64,000 nt of DNA from assembly GCA_020055645.1 (NCBI GenBank), contig CM034546.1, positions 83,514,001-83,578,000 of the forward strand, written 5' to 3'. The DNA comes from Tomocerus qinae. Lineage: Eukaryota > Arthropoda > Collembola > Entomobryomorpha > Tomoceridae. The first letter of the stretch is position 1. Each line of letters begins with the position of its first letter. A program made the translations under genes and the position numbers. Of the stretch, positions 24,863-35,995 are shown one piece after another. Under the pieces are notes generated by a model. That model saw only the letters and a list, made by a program, of their open reading frames with translations. It had not been told where the DNA came from and did no database searches.

Positions 24863-25635
24863 GTGTGTAACAGTAAGTTATGTACAGTAAGTAACAGTAA
24901 GTTATGTACAGTAAGTAACAGTAAGTTATGTACAAGGACGTATTTAGGGGGGTGCTAGGGTGCTTAAGCACCCCCTTAAAATTGTGAAAACATACTAGAT
25001 AAATAAATGTTCTCACCATTTATTTACTATTTAACTATTTAACTCCAAATTGTGAGGAACATATTTTTAATTTCGTAAGCCACAATTGCATATTATATGT
25101 ATCTTATTTTCGAGCATTTTCGAATCCGTTTGAGCATTTACGAATATGTTCGAGCGCTTTAGAAAATATTCAAGCGCTTTCTAATTGTTCGAGCGCTTTC
25201 GAAGATGTTCGACCATTTTCGAATCCTTTTTTCCTATATATTGAACCTTATTAGGATCTGAGATTATCTTGAATACAAAAGGAAATGTATCGAGCAATTT
25301 AATTGGCCACTTATGAAATGAGGTTTTCTGTTTAAAACACTTAAAATTAAATCTGCCGAACTGAGTGGATAATGACAATTAAATCACGTATTTAGAAGGG
25401 GCACTACACCCACTCCCCCTAAATCTCGAAAGTGGATTTTTTATAAAAGAAGATTGTTGAAACTCATAAATTTTTTCGCGCTTCGCGCGATAATGTCGTA
25501 TTTTTGGCAATATATTGTGGCGTTCTAATTTATTTGACTTAAGCAGGACCTATTTTAAAAATTAGCACCCCCTTGATTCAATTTCTAGATACGCCCTTGG
25601 TTATGTACAGTAAGCAACAGTAAGTAATGTGTGTT
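24863..25635. repeat. 24-bp tandem repeat split by a hAT MITE
   Basis: Copies of gtaagttatgtacagtaagt run from about 24866 to 24932 and continue at 25600-25632. The array was one block before the MITE at 24933-25599 inserted. Confidence 0.7.
24933..25599. mobile_element. Nonautonomous hAT element with 8-bp duplication
   Basis: The ends caaggacgtatttag and ctagatacgcccttg are inverted copies. The 8-bp duplication gttatgta lies at 24925-24932 and 25600-25607, the size expected for hAT. The interior has G-rich/C-rich subterminal blocks, degenerate units of about 21 bp built on ttcgagc.ctttcgaa (25100-25215) and a CGCGCTTCGCGCG hairpin near 25480. No transposase. A relative lies at 56950-57756. 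Confidence 0.8.
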
Positions 25636-25814
25636 CTGATGTTCCACAAATCAAAAAGCTAATTAAAGGCTAAAGTTAAAGAGAGGAAACTAAGAGTTTT
25701 TAAAATCTTACAGCATAAAAATTTGATTTTTAAGCATTTATTATTACATTTAAACATGTATTACTCTCTAATAATTGTGTCACTCCTCACTACTCAGTCA
25801 AATAAAACGTCTTA

Positions 25815-26235
25815 GGGGCCCAGTACCTTTAAATTTGGAAATCTCTGATGACTATCGAAATACATGTAAAAATCGCTTTACAACTCTTTGAATTCTGTCT
25901 AAAGTTCTTACCCGATTTTCTTGTGTGGCACATTTTTGGAATCCTGAATCCTGAATATATTGTCAACCACCCCATTGTACAAAATATACGATATTTAAGT
26001 TTTATAGCAGATTTTGTCGTTTACAAAATTATAATCGCAATAGGATATATTAATGAGTAAACATATTGTATATTTTGTACAATGGGGTGGTTGACAATAT
26101 ATTCAGGATTCCAAAAATGTGCCACACAAGAAAATCGGGTAAGAACTTTAGACAGAATTCCAAGAGTTGTAAAACAATTTTTACATGTATTTTGGTAGTC
26201 ATCAGAGGTTTCCAAATTTAAAGGTACTGGGCTCT
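25815..26235. mobile_element. Foldback element with about 180-bp arms
   Basis: gcccagtacctttaaatttgg... at the left is mirrored by ...ccaaatttaaaggtactgggc at the right. The arms run about 25815-25995 and 26060-26235 and differ at few positions. The flanks both contain CTTA, so a TTA-type duplication is possible. A diverged half-copy is at 56175-56365. No coding capacity. Confidence 0.7.
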
Positions 26236-26791
26236 TAATTAACGAAAGTATGATTATAAGTCTTCTAGTGAAATTTGGGCTTACTAAAGCAACTCTTAAT
26301 ACAACTCTTAGTACTTCTTAGCATTTCTACGCTCCCTAGATGCTGCACCAATGTACTGAAAACTGATTTTTTACACTCATATATGTTATAATCCTACTTT
26401 CGTCAATTATTACATGCAATATGAGGATAAAAGATGATATTCTTCCAGTAAAGGTGCAAATTTTATGCTCTCTCTGTGTTAAAGTTTTAATTACCACTTG
26501 ATTTTTCTAATTCCCATTTTCCCACCCATTTGGCCTTTTTTGTTTCCCACATTTCCCACTGGGAAATGGGGAATGTCCCAGTTCTTTCATTTCCCACTCG
26601 AAACTATGACCTGAGCAAGTAACTCGGTATTCTTATCAGCTACTTTAAACTTCTTTTTATTTGTAACCTTGCATGACTAGATCTTCATTTGTGATGGCTA
26701 TAGGTAACTTAGTGGACAGCAATTTAATTGAAATGTTCATTTCCTTGAAAATTTGAATTGGTTTGAAATTCAATTAGCGGGCCAATTTTAA

Positions 26792-29700
26792 ATGACCATC
26801 GGGCAGAGTTTGGCTGTAGCAGTAATTGTACTTTTTGCATCCATTGATAAACAGGACACCAGGAGTTGCTATTATCAAGTCAGTATAGTAAATGTTCAAC
26901 ATCATGATTTTAAATTATTATGCCCATATAACATTGATTTGTACTTCTGCCTTCCATTCACAATGATACAAGTTCGTTTTTGTACATATAGTGCATTAAA
27001 AGTTTTAATCATTATGTACATTCTGTATATTGTAATATTCATGGATTTTATTTTGTAGTAATTGCAAAATGTTATTCCCATCTGGGGAATCTATATACAT
27101 TATAGCAATAACCAATCAGATCGTTGGATTCAAAAAATTTCGACCAATAAGAATGGTCACTAGTTGCAACTCCCAACTATCCGGTACCACGCGCAATTTC
27201 AGTAGAAATTGTCATTAAATAAATCCGAACACAAAAGCCTACTTCAAGCAGCTACCCATATATTATTATAGTTTGTATTATGCTGTATGATCAGCGTTTT
27301 GTGAGTATATGGTGTGTTTTGTTCAGGTGAATTGGCCAGATGCATTTGAAGCGTGTAAGCAGTTTGGAGCCAGTCTCGTTCATTTCGACAACAAAGGAGG
27401 GTTGTCCAACATTCGGCTGCTTACTAGAGACCCAGGCAACAGTGCTTTAATTTGTCTAGGACCTATCCCTTGTGCTGGCTGGGTCTAGATTCGTTAGCTT
27501 TAAAGTTTCCATCGCATTTTGCTAAGGATTCCGTGGCAAACAGAGGTGTTGGCCGACAATGAGGCGAGGCGAAAATGAGGGGAGACGGCCAGAAACGAAA
27601 TTGATTCAGAAATTGGATGCAAATTTTAAAGCTAACGAGACTAGAATCGTGTGAGAAACCAGCTATAGCACACATGCTATAGGCTATAGGTCCAAGAGTC
27701 CTAGACAATGCTTTAATTACTACTTATTTATACATTTCTCTCACGAATGATCACCCAAACCAATTTTAGACGTCACACGATTTTCGATTTTCGGCGATTT
27801 TCCTATATTATGGATCCAAGCAAACTATTTTTCCATTCAATTGGAAGAACAATGAATCATACAAAAGGCTTCCTTGAACCAGAACTCGAAGCCGAGAACT
27901 GCACTATGAGACTACTCTAAATTTTCGAATTTACTCTAAATTTTCGAATTTACACTAAATTTTATTCGAAAATTTAGAGTAAATTCGAAAATTTAGAGTA
28001 AATTCGAAAATTTAGAGTAAATTCGAAAATTTAGAGTAAATTCGAAAATTTAGAGTAAATTCGAAAATTTAGAGTAAATTCGAAAATTTAGAGTAAATTC
28101 GAAAATTTAGAGTAAATTCGAAAATTTAGAGTAAATTCGAAAATTTAGAGTAAATTCGAAAATTTAGAGTAAATTCGAAAATTTAGAGCAAATTCGAAAA
28201 TTTAGAGTAAATTCGAAAATTTAGAGCAAATTCGAAAATTTAGAGCAAATTCGAAAATTTAGAGTAAATTCGAAAATTTAGAGTAAATTCGAAAATTTAG
28301 AGTAAATTCGAAAATTTAGAGTAAATTCGAAAATTTAGAGTAAATTCGAAAATTTAGAGTAAATTCGAAAATTTAGAGTAAATTCGAAAATTTAGAGTAA
28401 ATTCGAAAATTTAGAGTAAATTCGAAAATTTAGAGTAAATTCGAAAATTTAGAGTAAATTCGAAAATTTAGAGTAAATTCGAAAATTTAGAGTAAATTCG
28501 AAAATTTAGAGTAAATTCGAAAATTTAGAGTAAATTCGAAAATTTAGAGTAAATTCGAAAATTTAGAGTAAATTCGAAAATTTAGAGTAAATTCGAAAAT
28601 TTAGAGTAAATTCGAAAATTTAGAGTAAATTCGAAAATTTAGAGTAAATTCGAAAATTTAGAGTAAATTCGAAAATTTAGAGTAAATTCGAAAATTTAGA
28701 GTAAATTCGAAAATTTAGAGTAAATTCGAAAATTTAGAGTAAATTCGAAAATTTAGAGTAAATTCGAAAATTTAGAGTAAATTCGAAAATTTAGAGTAAA
28801 TTCGAAAATTTAGAGTAAATTCGAAAATTTAGAGTAAATTCGAAAATTTAGAGTAAATTCGAAAATTTAGAGTAAATTCGAAAATTTAGAGTAAATTCGA
28901 AAATTTAGAGTAAATTCGAAAATTTACGAGTAAATTTTCAATATTTACAAGTACGGTATACAGTCATCACCTTCGGCTATTCGGTCATTATATCATTTGC
29001 ATTGAGCTCAATATGTTAAGTATATGCTATTCATCCGTCGGCAAATAGTAGTGGACTTAGGGTATGAAATCATACCCGCAGTGTGATAGTCTCATAGTGC
29101 AGTTCTCGGCTTCGAGTTCTGGTCCAAGGAAGCCTTTTGTATGATTCATTGTTCTTCCAAATGAATGGAAAAATAGTTTGCTTGGACCCATAATAATAAC
29201 ATTGTCAATGACGCGGAGGTTAAATTAGATTCAATTACATGTATTCTTTTTGATGGTAAAATTCAATCCATCCCAATTTTACCATTGTGCATTATTACAT
29301 CCCAATTTTACCATTATGCATTATTACATACTAATTTTACCATCGTGCACTTTAATTATCCCACTTTTAACCTTGTGTTTTTTAAAATATTATAATTTTA
29401 CCATTGTGCAATTCTGCCATCCCAATTTTACCATTGTGCACTTTTACACCCTAATTTTAGCATTGTATATTTTTACCACCCCAATTTTACCAATGTGCAT
29501 GTTTACATCGTAATTTTACCATTATGCATTACTACATACCAATTTTACCATTGTGCACTTTAGGTACCCTAATTTTACCATTAGTCGTTTTTACCATCCT
29601 AATTTTACAATTGTGCACTTTTACATCCTAATTTTACCATTGTACATTTTTACCATCCTAATTTTACCATTTCGCACTTTTACCATCCCAATTTCACCAT

Positions 29701-31132
29701 TGTGTGCTTTAATATCCCAATTTTAGCATTGTGAACTTTGTTCATGTCAAGGTTACCCATGATAAGTTTTGTCATTGTGTCCTCTGTTTTACGCATTTGC
29801 CACACTGTGCTACATTTGGTTTTAGAGAGCTTAGCGAGCAGCTCTGTAGTTGCTCTGCTCGTTATGGCTCTGCTCGTTTTGAGCTCTGCTCGTTAATGCT
29901 CGGCTCCTTCTCTGCTCGCTCCTTATCCTCTGGCGAGATGCTTCTTAAGCAGCTGTAGTTGCGACGACAGATAGAAATGCTACTGCAAGTCAGTATAGAA
30001 AGCTTTATCATTTGCCAGTTTCCTAAAAACTAATTGGTGATACGAACGAAACTAATGGTCTTGTCTGAAACTCTGAATATGACTTTCTTTTTGGCTTTAG
30101 AATTGGTAGATGTGGATGAGTTCTGGTCTGCTGCTGTTTTTGACAAGAATAGTGGGAAGCCGAGTTTTGTCAACATTGATCAGAACCAGGAATTAAACTT
30201 TTTCACATTTTTACGAGGGGACAGTCGGTGTGTTTCAATCGCCACAAAGAAAGGGGAAGACAACTCCACCCTCATTGATCTCAATTATTCTTTTTGTATG
30301 CACCGGAAACCATTCATGTGCCAAGGGAATACAATTCACATTGCTAATCACAATGAATCCTTTATATCGACATCTACAGAATACTTTGAGAGAGAAATCA
30401 ACGGGTGGACTTACTCTATGAACATAACTAAGCAGGTGGGTAGTATCAGCACTCATAATATAACCCTACCCATTATTCCTAAGATAATGGCATCGCATTA
30501 CAGTTAATCAACAAAACTTAGAGCGTCCCAGGACCCAAAAATCGATTGACCCTTTAAGGACACATCCGTATCTAATAGTACTAATTTGACACTGCTAATA
30601 TACAGATGACATGGATGGAGGCTTTTGAAAATTGCAAGAGTCGTGGGGCTAACCTAGTTACTGCTGCAAAATTTGATATGAAAAGCGCCTGGGCACTGAT
30701 CAATGATCCTCGTAAGATTCTTTGTTTATTTACAAATAAATGCTAAATCTCATGGCTCATGACCATGACGTAACATTTAGTTCAGGTAATTGGAGGAAGT
30801 CTTTGAATTGAAATTGAATGTGGGGTTGCAATGGACTAGATTTGAAAAAGATGCGATTTTGGAGTGCGGGTATGTTGGACCCGAAGGGGGAGACAGTTTG
30901 GTTCGGCAAAGCGACTAATTTGATTGATGACCCGTCCCTACTGCATGCCTTGCAGGAAAATAAATTAAATTGCATGTACCACCTGACGGATGCTTCCCTT
31001 GCGGTGCGGATAGGTCAGACGGTTCCTCCGCTCAACTTTACCCTCTGCTCTGTCAAAATGCCTTTTATGTGTGAAGAACCAACGTACCAAATCCTACGCA
31101 CAGATTCCTCGGAAGAAAAAATGACACTTTAA
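26792..31132 (+). CDS. Secreted two-domain C-type-lectin-like protein, five exons
   Basis: Exons 26792-26878, 27327-27435, 30101-30435, 30606-30711 and 30840-31132 join without a stop into 309 residues (930 nt). Exon 1 encodes a hydrophobic signal peptide (L-A-V-A-V-I-V-L-F-A) and C-Y-Y-Q. Exons 2-3 form one lectin-like domain (V-N-W-P-D-A-F-E-A-C...G-A-S-L-V, then F-W-S-A, C-V-S-I, F-C-M-H-R-K-P-F-M-C). Exons 4-5 repeat the plan (M-T-W-M-E-A-F-E-N-C...G-A-N-L-V, F-W-S-A-G, C-M-Y-H, L-C-S-V-K-M-P-F-M-C). The intron inside each domain has phase 1 at the same place, supporting a domain duplication. The sugar-binding QPD/EPN and WND motifs are absent, so calcium-dependent sugar binding is doubtful. 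Exon 2 appears to use a GC donor (CAG|GCAACA). Intron 2 is 2.7 kb and full of repeats. Likely an expressed host gene. Confidence 0.75.
27453..27707. mobile_element. MITE with long imperfect TIRs in lectin intron 2
   Basis: tgtctaggacc at the left and tcctagaca at the right are inverted, and homology extends inward through a shared cgttagctttaaa block for about 70 bp per arm. tgctttaatt is duplicated at 27443-27452 and 27709-27718 (10 bp), pointing to a MULE-like origin. No coding capacity. It lies just downstream of the exon 2 donor. Confidence 0.65.
27812..29189. mobile_element. Foldback element carrying a 19-bp satellite
   Basis: Arms of about 100 bp (27812-27913 and 29088-29189) are inverted copies running from g-g-a/g-tccaagcaaac inward to gcactatgagac. 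Between them lies the satellite array and a short unique part (28930-29085). It sits inside intron 2 of the lectin gene. No target duplication was evident and no gene is seen inside. Confidence 0.75.
27965..28926. repeat. 19-bp satellite array, about 50 copies
   Basis: The unit gagtaaattcgaaaattta is repeated head to tail about 50 times with very few variants (gagcaaatt units near 28188-28252). At the left edge (27915-27960) two or three units lie in the opposite direction, so the array starts with a small palindrome. Confidence 0.9.
29260..29745. repeat. Degenerate minisatellite of about 25 bp
   Basis: Repeated words ccaattttaccattgtgca with spacers such as cttttacat. About 18 diverged units. 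Part of lectin intron 2. Immediately after it (29815-29930) a short run of gctctgctcgtt repeats is seen. Confidence 0.75.
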
Positions 31133-31800
31133 GTAAGTTAAAGAGAGGCCCCCTCTCCTACTTACACCACTTACTCTGTACCTGCCCCTGCCTTACAAAT
31201 AGAAACCGAAGCTACTAATGTAATGCCTATAAGTTATAGGTATTAATATATTTAGACATTGAGAGTATTGTAACCAGATGTAAGTATTGTAAATGTGGAA
31301 CTCTATTTACCATGCGTAAATAAGGTATCGAAAAACCCGGGTTTTTTTAGTAAATAACCTTCGACCCCGGGTTCTTTATAAAACTATAGACATAAATGCA
31401 AGCCTATCATTACTCTCCTCTGACGAAGAAAATTAATAACATTCTCATAAAACTTTTTTTTTAAATGCATTCATTATTATTATACTACTAACAGAATTTT
31501 ACGCGATGCCTGTTTGTCGCATACATGCGCAATGCGTGCTGCAGAACGAAGGAAGTGAAAAGTTTGTTTATGTGTGTTTATTGTATAGGCATAAGCATAA
31601 TCCTCGCTTCACGTCAACACCACTCGCACTCTTTAGGCCAAGTAGTAAGAGCGGCCGCCCACACACACGTGAAATTTTTACAAATATTTAAATAACTCAG
31701 AGATAACTAAACCGATTTGAATGAAATCACTTTTAAAGAACAGATCGCCTATCTATAGTTTAGTAGAATCTTCTAATAAATCTAAATACGGTAATCAAAA
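31133..31800. other. Lectin 3' flank
   Basis: Probable 3' UTR of the lectin gene followed by AT-rich spacer. No further gene recognised. Confidence 0.4.
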
Positions 31801-31806
31801 ATCTGC

Positions 31807-32112
31807 CCGTGAGAGAAGCGAGAAATTTAAAAAATCTAAGATCGCATTTGCCATTTAAATTTGCATTGCAACATTGCAAGCCTAGCCGCCTTGAAGACCT
31901 GTTACAGAAGAAAAATTGTTGTTGCTGTTTTCAATTGCTTCACTGATGGTATCCAGGTTTTCTTTTGTAACAACTAATCTTTTGTTCCCCACTAAGTCAG
32001 CAATTTTTATAAAATTTAAAAATGCAAATTTAAATGGCAAAAGGCGGTCTTAGATTTTGTAATTTCTAGCTTCTCTCATTTGCATGTTTCGTGGACACCC
32101 TGTACATTAAGT
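31807..32112. mobile_element. Mariner-like nonautonomous copy, left end incomplete
   Basis: gagagaagcgagaaattt...atttaaatttgcatt (31810-31868) is mirrored at 32022-32085. The right end finishes in ttcgtggacaccctg followed by ta, the CAGGGTGTCC type of end seen in mariner-like elements. The left terminal bases are missing or diverged. Confidence 0.5.
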
Positions 32113-32149
32113 ATGGATTCCACACCTAACAAACACTTACAAACATAAA

Positions 32150-33080
32150 TGGTGTAGCATGAGTGGGAGACTTTCAACTCAAATTCCTAAATGGTATAGC
32201 ATGAGTGGGAGACTTTCAACTCAAATTCCTAAATGGTATAGCATGAGTGGGAGACTTCCAACTCAAATTCCTAAATGGTATAGCATGAGTGGGAATGTAT
32301 GTATGTTATATGGGGTGTACTGCCTCACTACAAAGTGATAGTACTGGGCGCAGGCCTCAATACGGGCCTATTGCCAACTCCCTCAACACTGGTATTGTTG
32401 TTAATTAATACCCGAGAAGCCTAAGGCTGTCATTTACGAGTCACTGTCGTGGGACTGTTATCGGAAGTCTACTAGCCCAACAAAGACAGGTTATCCAAAG
32501 CTACTCTACGTACACAGGACATACGAGGTATCAATAGGACGGCCCTTGTAATTGCGGGTTCGTGCTTAACCTTTGTCTTAATTCCACATTGACAACTCAA
32601 ACACTCGCCTTTAAACAGCCCTCGGCCATTTCACCCAGCCAAAGAATCGTACTGGCAGTGGAAGCACACATTGAGCATGAGTGGGAAACTTCCAACTCAA
32701 ATTCCTAAATGGTATAGCATGAATGGGAGACTTCCAACTCAAATTCCTAAATGGTATAGCATGAGTGGGAGACTTCCAACTCAAATTCCTACATGGTGTA
32801 GCATGAGTGGGAGACTTCCAACTCAAATTCCTACATGGTGTAGCATGAGTGGGAGACTTCCAACTCAAATTCCTAAATGGTATAGCATGAGTGGGAGACT
32901 TCCAACACAAATTCCTAAATGGTATAGCATGAGTGGGAGACTTCCAACTCAAATTCCTAAATGGTATAGCATGAGTGGGAGACTTCCAACTCAAATTCCT
33001 AAATGGTATAGCATGAGTGGGAGACTTCCAACTCAAATTCCTAAATGGTATAGCATGAGTAGGAGACTTCAAACTCAAAT
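32150..33080. repeat. 42-bp minisatellite in two blocks
   Basis: Units starting atggtatagcatgagtggga run 32150-32295 (about 3.4 copies) and 32674-33080 (about 9.5 copies). Because 42 is divisible by 3 and the unit has no stop, long frames are open on both strands; these are not genes. The two blocks are separated by a SINE-like insertion. Confidence 0.85.
32296..32673 (-). mobile_element. tRNA-derived SINE inserted in the minisatellite
   Basis: On the minus strand the head reads GCTGGGTGAAATGGCCGAGG and then TTTAAAGGCG, close to the A box of a tRNA-Ser/Leu. GGTT...CGAACCCGC about 40 bases on resembles the B box. The 3' end has a short (ATAC)n tail. agcatgagtgggaa is present on both sides (32282-32295 and 32674-32687), either a 14-bp target duplication or neighbouring array units. 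No coding capacity. Confidence 0.5.
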
Positions 33081-33239
33081 GCAAAAACTTAGTGAACTAC
33101 GGGTGTAGAGTTAAATTCATAACTTTAAGCGTTTGTTATTTATCAATAAACAGGTATGTATAGAGACAAGTCCAAGACTTGACTGCTCAAGTCAAGGCAG
33201 TTAATTCCTGATGTACCATATATATTTAATAATTACTTC

Positions 33240-33325
33240 TAAAAATTGTATCAATTTTCCTAGGCTTCATGGGCAAAAAGCCCGACAGGAGCGACAACCC
33301 CCCTTAAATAAATAAATACTTATCA
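33240..33325 (+). mobile_element. LINE 3'-end fragment
   Basis: gggcaaaaagcccg hairpin followed by gacaaccccccttaaataaataaata: a short stem, then an (AAAT)n tail, as at the 3' ends of many invertebrate LINEs. Fragment only. Confidence 0.45.
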
Positions 33326-34254
33326 GTAAACAGAAAGACATTTTTCTAAATAATAAACTTTCGAACTTTTATTTTAATTCTAAATTTTATTTTGACATGT
33401 TATTTCTAGAAATTTCAAGCACATTGTTACTAGCCCGGTCTGTATGACGGGTAAACGTACTAGTAATCTTATAAATATTGACTTTGAAACAATAATTTAC
33501 TACTAAAGAACGAAACACGAACGAACGAAAATTGAATGAATAATTAAAAGTAATCTAGTAGCAGACCTTAAACGGGTTAATGATTAAGTATAAGTGCAAA
33601 TGGTATCTGAACTGAATCTTAGTAAAATCAAAATGCTATTAGTCGGTACCGCATATAATGTAAGGGAGATTGGCAATGTAGAAATACAGGTAGACGGGGT
33701 AGACATTATTACCGGCGATCATTTAGAGACATTAGGAAAGGTATTCGATCAAACTTGGATTAAACATAAATAATAAAGTAGCGAAATGTTGTAATTATGT
33801 GCTTAATTCAATTAGCCAACTTCGTACCATTTTACCACGAAATACATTAATTACTCTTTATAATGCATATGTAGTAGACTGGGAGGGAAAGGAGACTGGG
33901 AGGGATATAATGTCCCTCTCCGACTAGACTGGGAGGGATAGCTCTGTACCGCTAGCGGTACCGAACCATGAGGTTTCAAACTGGTAGGGATAGGTTGTAA
34001 AGGATTGATATGAATGATTCTATGTGTATAAGTGCCACAAATATCGCAGATTTTAGGTTACTCTTACATTTTTTATTCATTGTAATAATTATTTTCTATA
34101 ATGGTTCATAAATATTAAGTAAATTGCCCTTTTTGTATCAGTCATGATTAAATAAATCATAAATTAATGTTTTCAATAATGTACGCCAACACATATTGCC
34201 AATGGTAAGTGAAGTAAATGTCGGTGGATGGACCGCTGAAATCGACACAACTGG

Positions 34255-34440
34255 ATGGCTGGAGTTACCTATAAAGTACATAATGCATTGCGATCTGTAA
34301 CATCGTACACCTCTCAATCCATTTGCAAGTGCAAGGGTAACTGTCAAAGTAAAAAATTCCCAGGTAAAAAGAATGATATACACTGTGGTACTAAATGCCA
34401 CAACGGCAGCAGCAGTTCCAGCAAAAATTTAGACAATTGA
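34255..34440 (+). CDS. Small Cys-rich frame resembling a CXC motif
   Basis: A 61-residue frame with C-K-C-K-G-N-C...H-C-G-T-K-C-H-N-G. The spacing recalls the CXC/tesmin-like Cys-rich motif that ends some transposon-borne proteins, but several expected Cys are absent. It lies in the middle of the foldback element, between the two arms, so it may be the remnant of the element's own gene. The start and reading are uncertain. Confidence 0.3.
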   Translation: MAGVTYKVHNALRSVTSYTSQSICKCKGNCQSKKFPGKKNDIHCGTKCHNGSSSSSKNLDN

Positions 34441-34741
34441 ACTCCTGGCTTTTGAAAAAATATCAATTAATAATATTATAGCAGTGTAACATACTTAACC
34501 ATTTGACTGTCAATCTTGACTTAATAATTAATGATTTCAATAATTTACCCCAACGCATACCTTCATGTGCTAAATTTAGTACATGGAGTTATGCGTTGGG
34601 GTACATTATTGAAAACATTAATTTATGATTTAATTATGACTGATACAAAAAGGGCAATTTACTTAATATTTATGAACCATTATAGAAAATAATTATCACA
34701 ATGAATAAAAATGTAAGAGTAACCTAAAATCTGCGATATTT

Positions 34742-34875
34742 GTGTAAATCCATTTATAAATGGGCCAATTTTCCAGTAAGCCTTCAGAATTTAGTCTCCG
34801 TACTCATGCACGACTAGGGCGACTAAATTCTGAAGGCTTACTGGAAAATTGGCCCATTTATAAATGGATTTACAC
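34742..34875. repeat. Near-perfect palindrome with about 55-bp arms
   Basis: gtgtaaatccatttataaat... is mirrored by ...atttataaatggatttacac with a 20-bp loop near 34805. attt on both sides may be a 4-bp duplication. A hairpin-type foldback insertion. Confidence 0.75.
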
Positions 34876-34891
34876 ATTTGTGAAACTTATA

Positions 34892-35995
34892 CAGGGTGGG
34901 CCTGAATGAACCGGAATTTTAACTTTAAATCTCAATAATTCTGGAATACGTAACGTTATTGAGACTAAAATAGTAGCATCTGAAAGAGCATGCGTTTTTT
35001 AGTCAGAATTAAAATTTTGAACACAATAGTAACACAAGAACCGACTAAAGACGGGCGCGAAAAAATTAAAAACAACAAATTCTTGTAAAATTTACATTTT
35101 GTAAAATTAAATTGCCACATTTCATGTTTGAAATGAATATGGCGAAATTGACGAAAGAGCCAAAAATGTAAGCAATAAAGAGGTAAAAAAAGTTCAAATT
35201 GAGTTTCAGCAAAAGTTTAACTTTTTTCCCAAGTTTGACAAGTTTCCAAGTATTTCCCTTTGGATTTGGGCTGGCATTTGGTCAGGAGGCACCTTAGGGT
35301 CATCTTCAAGTTGAATCATAGTCTTCGACTTTCTAGCATATGTTCTATCCTTCATCAAACCCCATACTGAAAACTCCATAGGGCTCAAATCAGGGGAACG
35401 CGGGGGCCATGAAATTGGACCAACTCTACCTACCTATCCACTTACCCAGGAAATGTTCATCCGCATCCATGCCCGGACATTCAGTCTGAAGTGGGAAGGA
35501 TAGAAGGTCTTGCATTACCATAAAGTTTTCATAGTTTGGTAACGTTTAAAATGGTGGCCAGATTTTGTTGTTTAACAAGAGAAAGTTTAACAAAAGAAAA
35601 ACGGTCCTAAGATGCCTCCTGACCAATGCCAGCCCACACACAAAAGGAACGACTTGGGAACGTGTCAAACTTGGGAACTAAGTTAAACTTTTGCTGAAAC
35701 TCAATTTGAACTTTTTTTACCTCTTTATTCCTTACACTTTCCGCTCTTCAATTTCGCCGTATTCGTTTCAAACATGAAATGTGATAATTTAATTTTACAA
35801 AACTTTTACAAGATTTTTTTGTTTTTAATTTTTTCGCTTTAGTCGGTTCTTGTGTTACAATTGTGTTCAAAATTTTAATTCTGACTAAAAAACGCATGCT
35901 CTTTCAGATGCTACTATTTTAGTCTCAATAAAGTTACCTGTTTCAGAATTATTGAGAGTTAAAGTTAAAATTCCGGTTCATGCAGGCCCACCCTG
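34892..35995 (-). mobile_element. Tc1/mariner-like element with about 300-bp TIRs
   Basis: cagggtgggcctg...and ...caggcccaccctg are the ends, flanked by TA on each side (34890-34891 and 35996-35997), the hallmark of this superfamily. The inverted arms extend about 300 bp. The empty site is confirmed by the matching left arm of the surrounding foldback. A transposase C-terminal remnant is on the minus strand. Confidence 0.8.
35206..35415 (-). pseudogene. Tc1/mariner-type transposase C-terminal remnant
   Basis: The minus strand reads W-P-P-R-S-P-D-L-S-P-M-E-F-S-V-W-G-L-M-K, the conserved block around the third catalytic residue of Tc1/mariner transposases (W-P-P-x-S-P-D-L-x-P), then a basic C-terminus to the stop at 35206. 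The N-terminal two thirds, including the DNA-binding domain, are missing. Confidence 0.75.

Noticed and set aside
32611-33108. Frames of 145-157 codons on both strands
   Set aside because: Products of the 42-bp minisatellite; no independent coding evidence.
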